From: Streptomyces sp. TLI_171
Lineage (GTDB): Bacteria; Actinomycetota; Actinomycetes; Streptomycetales; Streptomycetaceae
DNA length: 64,000 nt
Assembly (NCBI RefSeq): GCF_003610255.1
Contig: NZ_RAPS01000001.1
Coordinates: 2,108,001-2,172,000 of the forward strand
Direction: 5' to 3'
A program made the translations under genes and the position numbers. Below the pieces are notes generated by a model. The model searched no databases. It saw only the letters and a list, made by a program, of their open reading frames with translations, and was not told the DNA's origin. Shown one piece after another: positions 39,044 to 48,369 of the stretch. Within the stretch, counting starts at the first letter, position 1. Each line of letters opens with the position of its first letter.

Positions 39044-40063
39044 GTGACGACCATCAACGGACAGGGCTCGGAGCAGCCGCAGTCGGAGCGCTACGACCGC
39101 CGGGAGCCGGCCGGGCTGGCGGAGCTGACGGCGGTGGTCGACCGGGTCCGGGCGTCCGTCGAAAGCGTGATCGAGGGCAAGCCGGAGGCGGTCAGGATCG
39201 CGCTGACCGTGATGCTCGCCGAGGGCCACCTGCTGCTGGAGGACGTGCCCGGCGTCGGCAAGACCATGCTCGCCAAGGCCCTGGCCCGCTCGGTGGACTG
39301 CACGGTGCGCCGCATCCAGTTCACCCCGGACCTGCTGCCGTCCGACGTGACCGGCACCAACGTCTTCGACCAGCACCAGCGGGACTTCGAGTTCCGGCCC
39401 GGCGCGATCTTCGCGCAGATCGTGGTCGGCGACGAGATCAACCGCGCCTCGCCGAAGACCCAGTCCGCGCTGCTGGAGTCGATGGAGGAGCGCCAGGTCA
39501 CCATCGACGGCACCTCCTACGAGCTGCCCTCGCCGTTCATGGTGATCGCCACCCAGAACCCGGTCGAGATGGAGGGCACCTACTCGCTGCCCGAGGCGCA
39601 GCGCGACCGCTTCATGGCCCGGATCTCCATCGGCTACCCCAGCGCCGACGCCGAGTACGCGATGCTCGACCTGCACTCCGCGGCCAACCCGCTGGACGAC
39701 CTGCAGCCGGTCGCGCACGCCGCCGACCTGCTGAAGCTGATCGAGCTGGTGAAGACCGTCTACGTCTCCGACCCGGTGCGCCGCTACGCCGTCGACCTGG
39801 TCGCCGCCACCCGCACCACCGCCGAACTGCGCCTCGGCGCCTCCCCCCGGGCCACCCTGCACCTGGTCCGCGCGGCTCGCGCGCACGCCGCCCTGGACGG
39901 CCGCGACTACGTGCTGCCGGACGACGTCCAGGCGCTCGCCGTCCCCGTCCTGGCCCACCGCCTGCTGCCCACCTCGGAGACCCAGCTGAGCCGCCGCTCG
40001 GTCGAACAGGTCGTGCTCGACCTGGTGGCCCGACTCCCGATCCCGCGCCCGCAGGGCCGCTGA
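39044..40063 (+). CDS. MoxR-type AAA+ ATPase
   Basis: 339 aa from GTG 39044 (GGGAG at 8 nt); ATG 39029 in frame is possible. Walker A EDVPGVGKTMLAKALA, Walker B with VVGDEINRASPKTQSALLESMEE, sensor ATQNPVEMEGTYSLPEAQRDRF. MoxR ATPases act as chaperones for assembly or activation of other proteins. It opens a three-gene operon with a DUF58 protein and a transglutaminase-like membrane protein, a very widespread trio. Confidence 0.93.
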   Translation: MTTINGQGSEQPQSERYDRREPAGLAELTAVVDRVRASVESVIEGKPEAVRIALTVMLAEGHLLLEDVPGVGKTMLAKALARSVDCTVRRIQFTPDLLPSDVTGTNVFDQHQRDFEFRPGAIFAQIVVGDEINRASPKTQSALLESMEERQVTIDGTSYELPSPFMVIATQNPVEMEGTYSLPEAQRDRFMARISIGYPSADAEYAMLDLHSAANPLDDLQPVAHAADLLKLIELVKTVYVSDPVRRYAVDLVAATRTTAELRLGASPRATLHLVRAARAHAALDGRDYVLPDDVQALAVPVLAHRLLPTSETQLSRRSVEQVVLDLVARLPIPRPQGR

Positions 40064-40064
40064 G

Positions 40065-41387
40065 GTGGCGGGCTCCGCCCAGGCCTCCGGGCTGCGCGCG
40101 GCGCTGCGCGGACTCACCACCCGGGGCCGTTCCTTCCTCGCCGCCGGCGTGACCGCCGCCGTCTGCGCGTACGTGTTCGGGCAGGGCGCGCTGTTCCAGG
40201 TCGGCGTGCTGCTGGCGGCGCTGCCGCTGGCCGCCGCCTTCCTGCTGGTGCGCACCCGCTACCGGGTCGCCTCCGGCCGCCGGCTCAGCCCGCACCGGGC
40301 CGCGGCCGGCCAGGAGGCCCGGGTGCACCTGCGCCTGGACAACGTCTCCCGGGTGCCCACCGGGCTGCTGCTGCTGGAGGACAAGGTCCCGTACGTGCTG
40401 GGCCCGCGCCCGCGCTTCGTGCTGGACCGGGTCGAGCCGCGCGGCTTCCGCGAGGTCTCCTACCGGGTCCGTTCCGACCTGCGCGGCCGCTACCCGCTGG
40501 GCCCGCTGCAGCTGCGGCTGTCCGACCCGTTCGGGATGTGCGAGCTGACCCGCGCGTTCAGCGCCGCCGACGTCCTCACCGTCGTCCCGCAGGTCCAGGA
40601 CCTGCCGCCGGTCCGGCTGCCCGGCGAGTCCGCCGGGCAGGGCGACTCCAACGCCCACACCCTGGCACTGGCCGGCGACGACGACGTCATCCCGCGCGAG
40701 TACCGGCACGGCGACGACCTGCGCCGGGTGCACTGGAAGTCCACCGCCCGCTACGGCGAACTGATGGTCCGTCGGGAGGAGCAGCCGCTCAGGGCCCGCG
40801 CCACCGTGCTGCTCGACACCCGGGAGAGCGCGCACCGCGGCTCCGGCCCCGCATCCTCCTTCGAGTGGGCGGTGTCCGCCGCCGCCTCCGTCGCCGTCGA
40901 CCTGACCCAGCGCGGCTACCGGACCCGGCTGCTCACCGACACCGGCCTCTCGGTGCCCGAGCACGGCGCCCAACAGGGCTCCACCGCCGCCGAGTCGGTC
41001 GGCGTGCTGCTCGACGCCCTCGCCGTGGTCGACCACTCCGACCACGGCACCCTGGCCCACGCCGAGGAGGTGCTGCGCCTGGGCGGCGAGGGCCTGCTGG
41101 TGGCGATCGTCGGCGCCCTCGACGAGGAGCAGGCCGACCGGCTGGCCCGGCTGCGCCGGCGCACCGGCGGCGCCGTCGTCCTGCTGCTGGACACCGGCAC
41201 CTGGGCCGGCCTGCGCCACCTCTTCCCGGACGCCGCCGACGACCCGACCGCCGCCCGGGTCACCCGGCTGCGCGAGGCCGGCTGGACCGTGCTGCCCGTG
41301 CGGGCCGGCGACTCGCTGCCCGCCCTGTGGCGGGCCGCGGACCGCACCCAGAACTCCGTTCCCTACCGAGACGAGGTCGGCGCGTGA
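40065..41387 (+). CDS. DUF58 (vWA-like) membrane protein
   Basis: 440 aa from GTG 40065, 1 bp after the moxR stop. Two N-terminal membrane helices (about 24-60) precede a beta-rich segment (VHLRLDNVSRVP) and the DUF58 core IPREYRHGDDLRRVHWKSTARYGELMVRREE. A vWA-like region with LLDTRES (metal site Asp) follows. Function is unknown, but the domain always travels with MoxR ATPases. Its stop overlaps the next start in GTGA. Confidence 0.9.
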   Translation: MAGSAQASGLRAALRGLTTRGRSFLAAGVTAAVCAYVFGQGALFQVGVLLAALPLAAAFLLVRTRYRVASGRRLSPHRAAAGQEARVHLRLDNVSRVPTGLLLLEDKVPYVLGPRPRFVLDRVEPRGFREVSYRVRSDLRGRYPLGPLQLRLSDPFGMCELTRAFSAADVLTVVPQVQDLPPVRLPGESAGQGDSNAHTLALAGDDDVIPREYRHGDDLRRVHWKSTARYGELMVRREEQPLRARATVLLDTRESAHRGSGPASSFEWAVSAAASVAVDLTQRGYRTRLLTDTGLSVPEHGAQQGSTAAESVGVLLDALAVVDHSDHGTLAHAEEVLRLGGEGLLVAIVGALDEEQADRLARLRRRTGGAVVLLLDTGTWAGLRHLFPDAADDPTAARVTRLREAGWTVLPVRAGDSLPALWRAADRTQNSVPYRDEVGA

Positions 41388-43795
41388 CCACCCGGGCCAA
41401 GTTGACGCTCTGCGCGGCCCTGGCGACCGCCCTGGCGGCGCTGTGCCTGTCGCCGCTGTTCCAGGACTCCTTCGGCCTGGCCCCGCACGGGCTGCTGATG
41501 ATCGCCGTCGCGGCCGGCGCCGGCACCGGGCTGCGCGCCCTGCCGCTCCCCCGCGCCCTGGTGGTGCCGCTGCAGCTGCTCGTAGTGCTGTACGTGCTGA
41601 TGCTCACCACCGTGCAGTCCTCGATGGCCTTCGGCCTGCTGCCCGGCTCGGGCGCGCTGGACGCCGTCTCCTCGCTGCTCAGCAGCGGCGGCAACGACAT
41701 CCAGGACTACGCGATCCCCGCCCCCTCCACCGACGGCCTGCGGCTGATCGTGGTCGGCTCGGTCGCGCTGGTCGCCGTCCTGGTCGACGCCCTCGCGGTC
41801 ACCTACCGCCGGGCCGCCGCCGCGGGCCTGCCGCTGCTCGCCCTGTACTCGGTGGGCAGCGGCCTGGCCGAGGCCCCCGGCGGCCTGTGGCTGTGGTTCC
41901 TGTGCGCCGCCGCCGGCTACCTGGCCCTGCTCTACACCGAGGGTCAGGACCGGCTCACCCGCTGGGGCCGGGTCTTCCACGGCACCGGCCGCTCGGCGGT
42001 CGCGCTGTCCAACGGCGGCCGCCGGGTCGGCGTGATCGCCCTGGCCGCCGCCGTGCTGCTGCCGGTGTTCGTCCCCTCGGTCGGCGCCGGGCTGTTCGAC
42101 GGCCTGAACGGGCACGGCGACGGCGTCGGCAACGGCACCGGCAAGGGCGACCAGCGCTCGCTGAACCTGGTCGTCGCGCTCACCGCCAACCTGCGCTCCT
42201 CCGACGACACCGAGCTGCTGACCTTCTCCACCGACGCCGCCGACTCCGACCAGCTCTACCTGCGGATCGCCGCGCTCAGCGAGTTCAACGGCGAGGAGTG
42301 GCGGGCCGGCAACCAGTCGCTGGAGGCGATGCCCACCACCGTGCCGGCCCCCGAGGGCCTGTCCCCGACCGTGGCCTCCAACTCGGTCCGCACCAACGTC
42401 AGGGTCTCCGGCAACCTCGACACCACCTGGCTGCCGATGCCCTACCCGATGTCGTGGGTGGAGCTGCCGTCGACCTCCGACTGGCGCTTCGACAAGGCCG
42501 GACGCACCGTCAGCGCGGTCAACAACCAGAAGGCCACCGGCCTCGGCTACTCGGTCGGCTCGGTGGACGTCAACGCCACCGCCGCCGAACTCCGCTCGGC
42601 CGGCGCCCCGCCCGCCGACATCGCCGGCCGCTACCTGGACCTGCCCGCCAACCTCCCCGCCGTGGTCGCCGCCACCGCCAAGGACGTCACCAAGGGCAAG
42701 ACCAACGCCTACGACCAGGCGGTGGCCCTCCAGCAGTACTTCACCACCGGCAACTTCACCTACAACACCAAGATCGAGCCGCGCACCGGCCCGGACGCCA
42801 TCGCCAAGTTCCTCCAGGACAAGGAGGGCTTCTGCGTCCACTTCGCCTCCACCATGGCGGCGATGGCCCGCTCGCTCGGCATCCCGTCCCGGGTCGCCAT
42901 CGGCTTCACCCCCGGCACCGGCACCTCCTCCAACCGGATCGTGCGCAGCTCCAACTACCACGCCTGGCCCGAGCTGTACTTCAACGGCCTCGGCTGGATG
43001 CGCTTCGAACCCACCCCGAACCGGGGCGCCGCCCCGCTCTACTCCGTCCCGCAGGTCGCCGCCACGGCCGCGCCCACCGCGCAGCCCAGCACCGCCGCCC
43101 CGAGCGCCGAGCCCTCGGCCGGGCCGTCCGCGTCCAGCAGCTGCACCGTGCAGCAGCGCAAGACCGGCGAGTGCGGCGACGAGTCCTCCTCGCTCCGGCC
43201 GACGGCCACCAGCTCCGCCTGGTGGCAGAGCTGGCCCGTCCTGCTCACCGTCGGCGTGGTCCTGCTGCTGCTCCTGCTGCTGGCCTTCCCGATGCTCTGG
43301 CGGGCCGGGCTGCGCCGCCGCCGCCTCGGCGGCGGCCGCCACCTGGCCGGCGCGGACGGGCCACGCCTCTCCGACGCGCAGGTGCTCGCCGCCTGGGCCG
43401 AACTCGTCGACTCCGCCTGGGACCTCGGCATCCCCCCGGACGAGGCCCGCACCCCCCGGCACGCCGCCCGGCGGCTCGCCGAGGACGCGCGGCTCGACCC
43501 CGACTCCGCCGCCGCCGCGGGCCGGGTCGCCCTCGCCACCGAACGCGTCATGTACGCCCGCGAGACCGACCCGCCCGCGCAGCTGGGCGCCGACGTCCGC
43601 ACCGCCCGCGACGGCCTGCTCACCGGGGCCAGCCGGACCCGGCGCCTGCGCGCCCTGCTCCTCCCGCCGTCGGCCATCCGCCTCTGGTGGCGCACCCAGG
43701 ACCGCAGCACGGCCGTGCGCCAGGGCGCCGCGGAACGCACGGCCGCCCTCCGGGCCAAGGTCCCCCGCCCGTTCCGGCGGAAGACCGAGGACTGA
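41384..43795 (+). CDS. Transglutaminase-like membrane protein (TgpA/DUF3488 type)
   Basis: 803 aa from GTG 41384. Six N-terminal helices lie within about residues 5-240. A large extracytoplasmic part contains the transglutaminase core with catalytic Cys in KEGFCVHFASTMAAMARSLG, His in SSNYHAWPELYF, and a third residue in the following MRFEPTPN. A Ser/Pro/Ala linker, another helix (WPVLLTVGVVLLLLLLLAFP) and a cytoplasmic C-terminal DUF4129-type segment (VLAAWAELVDSAWDLG) follow. A periplasmic-side protease or crosslinking role is inferred from the fold. It ends the moxR operon. Confidence 0.9.
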   Translation: MTTRAKLTLCAALATALAALCLSPLFQDSFGLAPHGLLMIAVAAGAGTGLRALPLPRALVVPLQLLVVLYVLMLTTVQSSMAFGLLPGSGALDAVSSLLSSGGNDIQDYAIPAPSTDGLRLIVVGSVALVAVLVDALAVTYRRAAAAGLPLLALYSVGSGLAEAPGGLWLWFLCAAAGYLALLYTEGQDRLTRWGRVFHGTGRSAVALSNGGRRVGVIALAAAVLLPVFVPSVGAGLFDGLNGHGDGVGNGTGKGDQRSLNLVVALTANLRSSDDTELLTFSTDAADSDQLYLRIAALSEFNGEEWRAGNQSLEAMPTTVPAPEGLSPTVASNSVRTNVRVSGNLDTTWLPMPYPMSWVELPSTSDWRFDKAGRTVSAVNNQKATGLGYSVGSVDVNATAAELRSAGAPPADIAGRYLDLPANLPAVVAATAKDVTKGKTNAYDQAVALQQYFTTGNFTYNTKIEPRTGPDAIAKFLQDKEGFCVHFASTMAAMARSLGIPSRVAIGFTPGTGTSSNRIVRSSNYHAWPELYFNGLGWMRFEPTPNRGAAPLYSVPQVAATAAPTAQPSTAAPSAEPSAGPSASSSCTVQQRKTGECGDESSSLRPTATSSAWWQSWPVLLTVGVVLLLLLLLAFPMLWRAGLRRRRLGGGRHLAGADGPRLSDAQVLAAWAELVDSAWDLGIPPDEARTPRHAARRLAEDARLDPDSAAAAGRVALATERVMYARETDPPAQLGADVRTARDGLLTGASRTRRLRALLLPPSAIRLWWRTQDRSTAVRQGAAERTAALRAKVPRPFRRKTED

Positions 43796-43796
43796 G

Positions 43797-43832
43797 GCCG
43801 TCCCCGCGCCCCGCCAGGGGCGCGGGGACGGC
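43797..43832 (+). terminator. Terminator of moxR operon
   Basis: Sixteen-bp perfect arms GCCGTCCCCGCGCCCC (43797-43812) and its complement (43817-43832) with a 4-nt GCCA loop, starting 1 bp after the stop codon. Confidence 0.8.
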
Positions 43833-43850
43833 ACGGCGCCGGACGAAAAA

Positions 43851-43888
43851 GATCCGCCCGAGGAGGGAACTCCATCCTCGGGCGGATC
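43851..43888 (-). terminator. Terminator of DUF3040 gene
   Basis: Perfect 14-bp arms GATCCGCCCGAGGA (43851-43864) and TCCTCGGGCGGATC (43875-43888) with a 10-nt loop. It lies 21 bp after the DUF3040 stop; on the plus strand it would back up the moxR terminator. Confidence 0.75.
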
Positions 43889-43909
43889 ACATCTGCGGGT
43901 GAGAACTGG

Positions 43910-44287
43910 CTACAGTCCGCTCTGCTCGTCGCGGCGCCGCTGCCAGCGCTGTTCCATTCGGTCCATGACACCGGCCCTCCGGCGTGGCGCTGCCGCCTGC
44001 CGCGGGCCGTGTCCGGCTGGGCCTCGTCGCCACGCGGTGACCGCGAGGACCGCACAACCCAGCATCACCAGGAACCCGACCACACTGACCCAGATGACCT
44101 GCGCGACCAGGCCGCCCATGAGCAGCGCGATGCCTGCCACGAACCCCGCCACGGCCAGGTAGACCCGCCGACGGGTGTAGGTGCGCAGGCCGGTTCCCTC
44201 AAGCGCTGACGCGAACTTGGGATCTTCGGCGTACAGCGCTCGCTCCATCTGCTCGAGCAGTCGCTGCTCGTGCTCCGAGAGCGGCAC
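43910..44287 (-). CDS. DUF3040 family membrane protein
   Basis: 125 aa. The N-terminus MPLSEHEQRLLEQMERALYAEDPKFAS is the hallmark of DUF3040, cited here as MPLSEHEQRLLEQMERALY. Two membrane helices follow (about 41-84) and a basic Arg/Gln tail. Abundant in actinomycetes; function unknown. GAGGAC lies upstream of the start. The 240 bp between it and the methyltransferase gene hold its promoter, but no clear box was assigned. Confidence 0.88.
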   Translation of the reverse strand: MPLSEHEQRLLEQMERALYAEDPKFASALEGTGLRTYTRRRVYLAVAGFVAGIALLMGGLVAQVIWVSVVGFLVMLGCAVLAVTAWRRGPAGHGPRQAAAPRRRAGVMDRMEQRWQRRRDEQSGL

Positions 44288-44529
44288 GGAGTCCTCCTAC
44301 TCGTCGGTCGCGGGGCGACCGGTCCGCCACCCCTGGCTCGGGCCTGTGTGGTCCATATGCCCCACGGGTCTGGCCGTCATGCTTACCGGCTTTACCCAGA
44401 TCATACGGTCCACGGCCCTGGTTCGGCGTGGTCAATCAGGCGTGGCTCGGGCCACTACGACAGACGGCCCGCACCTCCCCAACGAGCGGACCGCCTTCTT
44501 GGTGCCCCGGCGAGCCGGGTCCGCCGGTG

Positions 44530-45282
44530 TCAGATCGCCTCGGCGAGCAGGTGGAGCTGGGTGGCGACGGCGTGGAAGGCGGGCTGCTCGGCGGCGGCCA
44601 GCTCCAGCTTCAGCAGGGCGTCGAGCGCGCCAGGCTCGGTGTCCACCAGGACTCCGGGGACGAGGTCGGCGAAGACCCGGATGCCGTGCACGGAGGCGAC
44701 CCGGAGTCCGGCGTCGGTGGCGAGCGCGTCGAGCTGGTCGCCGGTGAAGCGGCGGGGCATCGGGTCACCGGCGCCCCAGCGGCCGTCGGGGGCGTCGAGC
44801 ACGGCGCGGGCATCGGTGAAGTGGCCGGCGACGGCGCGGGCCAGGACGGCGCCGTTCCGGTTGGCGGCGAGCAGGCTGACCAGGCCGCCCTTGCCGAGGG
44901 TGGCGACCAGGTTGCCGAGGGCGTCGGCGGGGTCGTCGACGACCTCCAGGACGCCGTGGCAGAGCACCGCGTCGACCGAGCCGGCCGGGACCAGCTCGGG
45001 CAGCGTCTGGGTGTCGCCCTGGACGGCCCGGACCAGGTCGGTGACACCGGCCTCGGCGGCCCGCCGCTCCAGCGCGAACAGGGCGTCGGGGCTGGGGTCG
45101 ACCACGGTGACCCGGTGGCCGAGCCTGGCCACCGGCACCGCGAAGTTGCCGGTGCCGCCGCCGGTGTCGACCACCTCGAGGACCGGCCGTCCGAGCTCGG
45201 CGGAGCGCCGCTCCAGCGCCGCCCGCACCACCTCCCACACCACGGCGGTACGCAGCGCACTGCGGGGACGAGTCGGATACAA
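44530..45282 (-). CDS. Class I SAM-dependent methyltransferase (TTG start)
   Basis: 250 aa if started at TTG 45282, chosen because GAGGGG lies about 8 nt upstream and LYPTRPRSALRTAVVWE is the natural beginning of the conserved region; GTG codons about 15 codons further in are alternatives. The SAM-binding motif I is EVVDTGGGTGNFAVP, followed by VTVVDPSPDALFALE and DAVLCHGVLEVVDDP. The substrate is unknown. Confidence 0.78.
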   Translation of the reverse strand: MYPTRPRSALRTAVVWEVVRAALERRSAELGRPVLEVVDTGGGTGNFAVPVARLGHRVTVVDPSPDALFALERRAAEAGVTDLVRAVQGDTQTLPELVPAGSVDAVLCHGVLEVVDDPADALGNLVATLGKGGLVSLLAANRNGAVLARAVAGHFTDARAVLDAPDGRWGAGDPMPRRFTGDQLDALATDAGLRVASVHGIRVFADLVPGVLVDTEPGALDALLKLELAAAEQPAFHAVATQLHLLAEAI

Positions 45283-45374
45283 GGCGGCACCCCTCTTGGC
45301 AGGACTTCCACGGCGGGAACCCCACCACCATATCCGCCGGGCACCGACCGTCCCGCAGGGCGCAGCGCCCCGCC

Positions 45375-45860
45375 TCAGGGGTGCACGGCCAGGATCCGTT
45401 CGACGATGCGCAGGTACAGCGCGGTGTTGCGGATCAGGTCGTCCGCGTCCCGCTCGCCGGCGGCGCCGGCGATGCCCGCCTCGGCGGCGGCGCGGCGGCG
45501 CGCTCCGGCGGCGAAGTAGGCGGCCCACTCGGCGAGTTCGGGGGCGACCTCGGGCAGCAGCTCCCAGGCGGGGCGGATCGCGTGGCGGCGGCGCGGGTTG
45601 CGCTCGGGGCGGCCCCGGACGGCGAGCACGGCGGCGGTGGCGCGCAGCGCGGCGAGGTGGGCGGTGGCGTAGCGCTCCAGCGGATCCTGCCGGCCGCGGG
45701 CGTGCACCAGGGTGCGGTGGGCGTGGCGGAGCAGTTCGAGCGCGGCCGGCGAGGGCGCGACCCGCCGCAGCACCGGGTGGACGTCGGCTCCGCGGGCGGC
45801 GGGCAGGGTGGGTTGATCGACGGCAGGGCGGGCGACAGGCTCAGGACGACTGATGGTCAT
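45375..45860 (-). CDS. SAV_6107-type HEPN domain protein
   Basis: 161 aa from ATG 45860 (GGGGGAG at 4 nt). An all-alpha sequence with SPAALELLRHAHRTLVHA and RYATAHLAALRATAAVLAV, ending NTALYLRIVERILAVHP, fits the actinobacterial HEPN family. HEPN proteins are often RNases or toxin parts, but this group lacks a visible RxxxxH in a toxin-like context and has no antitoxin neighbour. Function unknown. Confidence 0.75.
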   Translation of the reverse strand: MTISRPEPVARPAVDQPTLPAARGADVHPVLRRVAPSPAALELLRHAHRTLVHARGRQDPLERYATAHLAALRATAAVLAVRGRPERNPRRRHAIRPAWELLPEVAPELAEWAAYFAAGARRRAAAEAGIAGAAGERDADDLIRNTALYLRIVERILAVHP

Positions 45861-46330
45861 GGGTCTCCCCCGTTCACTCCGGACCTTGCCCGGGCCGGTC
45901 GGCCCGCGCATGCATCCATCGTGAACGGGGGGTCTGACAACTCGGGCCGTTCGGGCCCGTTCCAGTCGTCCCCCACGGCCGGTCCCCCCTTCGGGACCCC
46001 CCCGTTGGAGGGTGCCGGGCTCCGCCGCCCCGTGTCGGCGGTGCCCGGCCCCCGTTCTCCGGCCGCTGGTCGCGCCCGGACCGTGGTGCGGCCACCGATC
46101 CCCCACAGCCGGTGACCGGTCCCGGGCGCTCCGGGTGGCTCCGCCCGGCGGCGGCCTTCCCGGTGCGCACCACTCTGCCGTCGCGGGCCTGTCGGGCGAA
46201 ACCCGCTCGGGTACTCAACCGGCGATCTGAGTACGGGTACTCAGCCGCTCCCCCGTTCGGCGGGGGCGGCGCCGGGTACGGTGTCGGGGTCCCGTTCGAG
46301 GTACGGGCGGGCGCGTGGGAGGGGGCCGAG
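45861..46330. other. Divergent intergenic region, HEPN gene / DUF4126 gene
   Basis: 470 bp. The left part has Pro/Gly-type GC-rich sequence without a supported gene. The right part holds three GTAC-centred boxes (46211-46244) described separately. No RNA gene was recognised. Confidence 0.5.
46211..46244. promoter_or_regulatory. Repeated GTACTCA/TGAGTAC boxes upstream of DUF4126 gene
   Basis: GTACTCA (46211-46217) pairs as an inverted repeat with TGAGTAC (46228-46234). The latter also forms a perfect palindrome CTGAGTAC-GG-GTACTCAG (46227-46244). Three half-sites spaced regularly suggest a dimeric regulator. The boxes end 86 bp before the GTG at 46331. Confidence 0.5.
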
Positions 46331-46927
46331 GTGGAGGCCGTTCCGCTGATCTTCACCAGCGGCTGGGCGAGCGGGATCAACGCCTATGCCGTGGTGCTGC
46401 TGCTGGGCCTGTTCGGGCGGTTCGGCGGGGCCGAGTCGGTGCCGCCGGTGCTGGAGCGCACCGACGTGCTGATCGCCGCCGGGGTGCTGTTCCTGTGCGA
46501 GGCGGTGCTCGACAAGATCCCGTTCGTGGACAGCCTGTGGGACGTGGTGCACACCTTCGTCCGGCCGGTCGCGGGCGCCACGGTCGGCGCGCTGCTGGCG
46601 GCGCACGACCCGGGCTCGCTGGGCGAGGTCGCGGCGGGCGCGGTCGGCGGGACGACGGCGCTGCTCAGCCACGGCGTCAAGGCGAGCCTGCGGATGGCGG
46701 TGAACACCTCGCCGGAGCCGGCCTCCAACATCGTGGTCAGCCTCGGCGAGGACCTGTCGGTGGCGGGCCTGGTGACGCTGGCGATCTTCCACCCGTGGCT
46801 GGCCGCCTCGGCGGCGGCGGTGCTGCTGGCGCTGGGCCTCCTGCTGGTGTGGTTCGCGGTGTCCCGGATCCGGCGGTTCTGGCTGCGCCGCCGCGAGCGC
46901 CGGCAGGCCCGGGCGGCCGTGGCGTGA
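46331..46927 (+). CDS. DUF4126 family membrane protein
   Basis: 198 aa from GTG 46331 (GGAGG about 8 nt upstream). It begins VEAVPLIFTSGWASGINAYA, the DUF4126 signature, and has four or five membrane helices with FVDSLWDVVHTFVRPVAG and GGTTALLSHGVKASLR between them. It ends in a strongly basic Arg-rich tail. Function unknown; the fold suggests a small membrane carrier or channel, which is a guess. Confidence 0.85.
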   Translation: MEAVPLIFTSGWASGINAYAVVLLLGLFGRFGGAESVPPVLERTDVLIAAGVLFLCEAVLDKIPFVDSLWDVVHTFVRPVAGATVGALLAAHDPGSLGEVAAGAVGGTTALLSHGVKASLRMAVNTSPEPASNIVVSLGEDLSVAGLVTLAIFHPWLAASAAAVLLALGLLLVWFAVSRIRRFWLRRRERRQARAAVA

Positions 46928-46956
46928 CGCGGCGCGGGCCCGGCGGCGGGACCGCA

Positions 46957-46962
46957 TAGGAT
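46957..46962 (+). promoter_or_regulatory. -10 box of CrtI-like gene (leaderless candidate)
   Basis: TAGGAT lies 8 nt before the ATG at 46971, with no ribosome site in between. Confidence 0.45.
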
Positions 46963-46970
46963 CTGCTGCC

Positions 46971-48362
46971 ATGGCTCGGATCATCGTCGTCGGCGCAGGC
47001 ATGGGCGGTCTGGCCGCCGCGTCCAGGCTGGCCACCCTCGGGCACCGGGTGACGGTGCTGGAGGCGGCCGGCACCCACGGCGGACAGGTCGGGGCGTACC
47101 GCCGCGAGGGGTTCGCCTTCGACACCGGGCCGGGCCTGCTGGCGCTGCCCGCCGTCTACCGGGACCTGGCGCTGAAGACCGGCCGGGAGCCGCTGGAGCA
47201 GTTGGTCGGGCTGCGGCCGGTCGAGCCGGAGAGCCGGCACCTGTTCCCGGACGGCACCGAGCTGGTGCTGGCGAACGCCTCCCGCGGCGGGGTCGGGCAG
47301 GCGCTGGACGCGGCGTTCGGCGCGGGCGCCGGGGAACGCTGGGGCGAGGTGGTCAACCGCGGCCGCACGGTGTGGGAGGCCACCCGCCGCCCGCTGCTGG
47401 AGGAGCCGCGCCCGGCCGTCGACCCGGCCGACCCGTACCCGGTGCCGGCGCGCCGCGGCCTGTCCCGGCTGCTGCCGCACCGCCGCCACACCCTGGCGGA
47501 CGTCGCCGCCCGCGAACTCGGCGGTGCGCCGGGCCCGACCGCGCTGCTCGGCGAGTACGCGCTGCGCCACGGCCTGGACCCGCGGACCGCGCCCGCCTCG
47601 GCGACGGTGCTGCCGTACATGGAGCAGTCCTTCGGCGTCTGGGCCGTGGACGGCGGCCTGCGGGCACTCGCCGACGCGGTGTTCGAGCGCTGCGCGAAGC
47701 GCGGCGTGGAGTTCCGCTTCGACACCCCCGTGCGCGCCCTGGAACTGGTCGACGGCCGGGTCACCGGCGTCCGCACCGACGACGGGGCGCTGCCCGCCGA
47801 CGCGGTGCTCTCCGCCGTGCCCGGGCTGGGCGTCACCGCGCCCGCCGACCCCGCGCCGGGCCGCTTCACCGTGCTGCTCGCCCTGGACGGCGCCCGGCCG
47901 GCCGGCACCGCGCACCGCACCGTGGTGCACGCCGCGGACGGCGCCGCCGAGGTTCGCGCGGTCTTCACCGACCGCACCCTGCCGGACCGTCCCACCGTCC
48001 AGCTGCTGCGCCCCGACGACCCGTCACTGGTGCCGGGGCCGGACGCCGAGGCCGCCGTGCTGACCGTCACCGTGCCCCCGGGGCTGACCCTGACGGAGGG
48101 CCAACAGGACGCCTACGCCGAGCAGTTGCTGGCCCACCTGGCCGCCGCGGGCGTCGACCTGCGCGGGCGGCTGCGCTGGCGGGAGACCCGGCTGACCGGC
48201 TCCGTCCCGGCGCCCTCACTGGCCGGCGGGCGGCTCGCCGAACCCAACGAGCCGGGCGTCCCCGGCCTCTACCTGATCGGCGCGCACGCCCACCCGGGCG
48301 GCGGGCTGGCCCGGGTCGGGATGTCCGCCTCGATCACCGCGGGGCTGCTCGGTCCCGCCTGA
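46971..48362 (+). CDS. FAD-dependent oxidoreductase, phytoene-desaturase-like
   Basis: 463 aa. An N-terminal dinucleotide-binding fold IIVVGAGMGGLAAASRLATL with GHRVTVLEA precedes a CrtI/amine-oxidase-like body (GFAFDTGPGLLALPAVY) and the C-terminal FAD motif GLYLIGAHAHPGGGLARVGMS. There is no carotenoid cluster around it, so the substrate is open; many actinobacteria carry such stand-alone members. Its stop is 7 bp from the convergent Gln/Tyr-rich gene, with no terminator between. Confidence 0.83.
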   Translation: MARIIVVGAGMGGLAAASRLATLGHRVTVLEAAGTHGGQVGAYRREGFAFDTGPGLLALPAVYRDLALKTGREPLEQLVGLRPVEPESRHLFPDGTELVLANASRGGVGQALDAAFGAGAGERWGEVVNRGRTVWEATRRPLLEEPRPAVDPADPYPVPARRGLSRLLPHRRHTLADVAARELGGAPGPTALLGEYALRHGLDPRTAPASATVLPYMEQSFGVWAVDGGLRALADAVFERCAKRGVEFRFDTPVRALELVDGRVTGVRTDDGALPADAVLSAVPGLGVTAPADPAPGRFTVLLALDGARPAGTAHRTVVHAADGAAEVRAVFTDRTLPDRPTVQLLRPDDPSLVPGPDAEAAVLTVTVPPGLTLTEGQQDAYAEQLLAHLAAAGVDLRGRLRWRETRLTGSVPAPSLAGGRLAEPNEPGVPGLYLIGAHAHPGGGLARVGMSASITAGLLGPA

Positions 48363-48369
48363 CGCACCG

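Noticed and set aside
34128..39047. 1639-codon plus-strand open frame over ftsI, ftsL, rsmH and the carbonic anhydrase gene
   Set aside because: Shadow of the real minus-strand genes; composition is Gly/Val/Gln/Arg-rich antisense translation without motifs.
45375..45860. HEPN protein as half of a toxin-antitoxin pair
   Set aside because: No nucleotidyltransferase (MNT) partner adjacent and no clear RxxxxH motif; it belongs to a stand-alone actinobacterial family.
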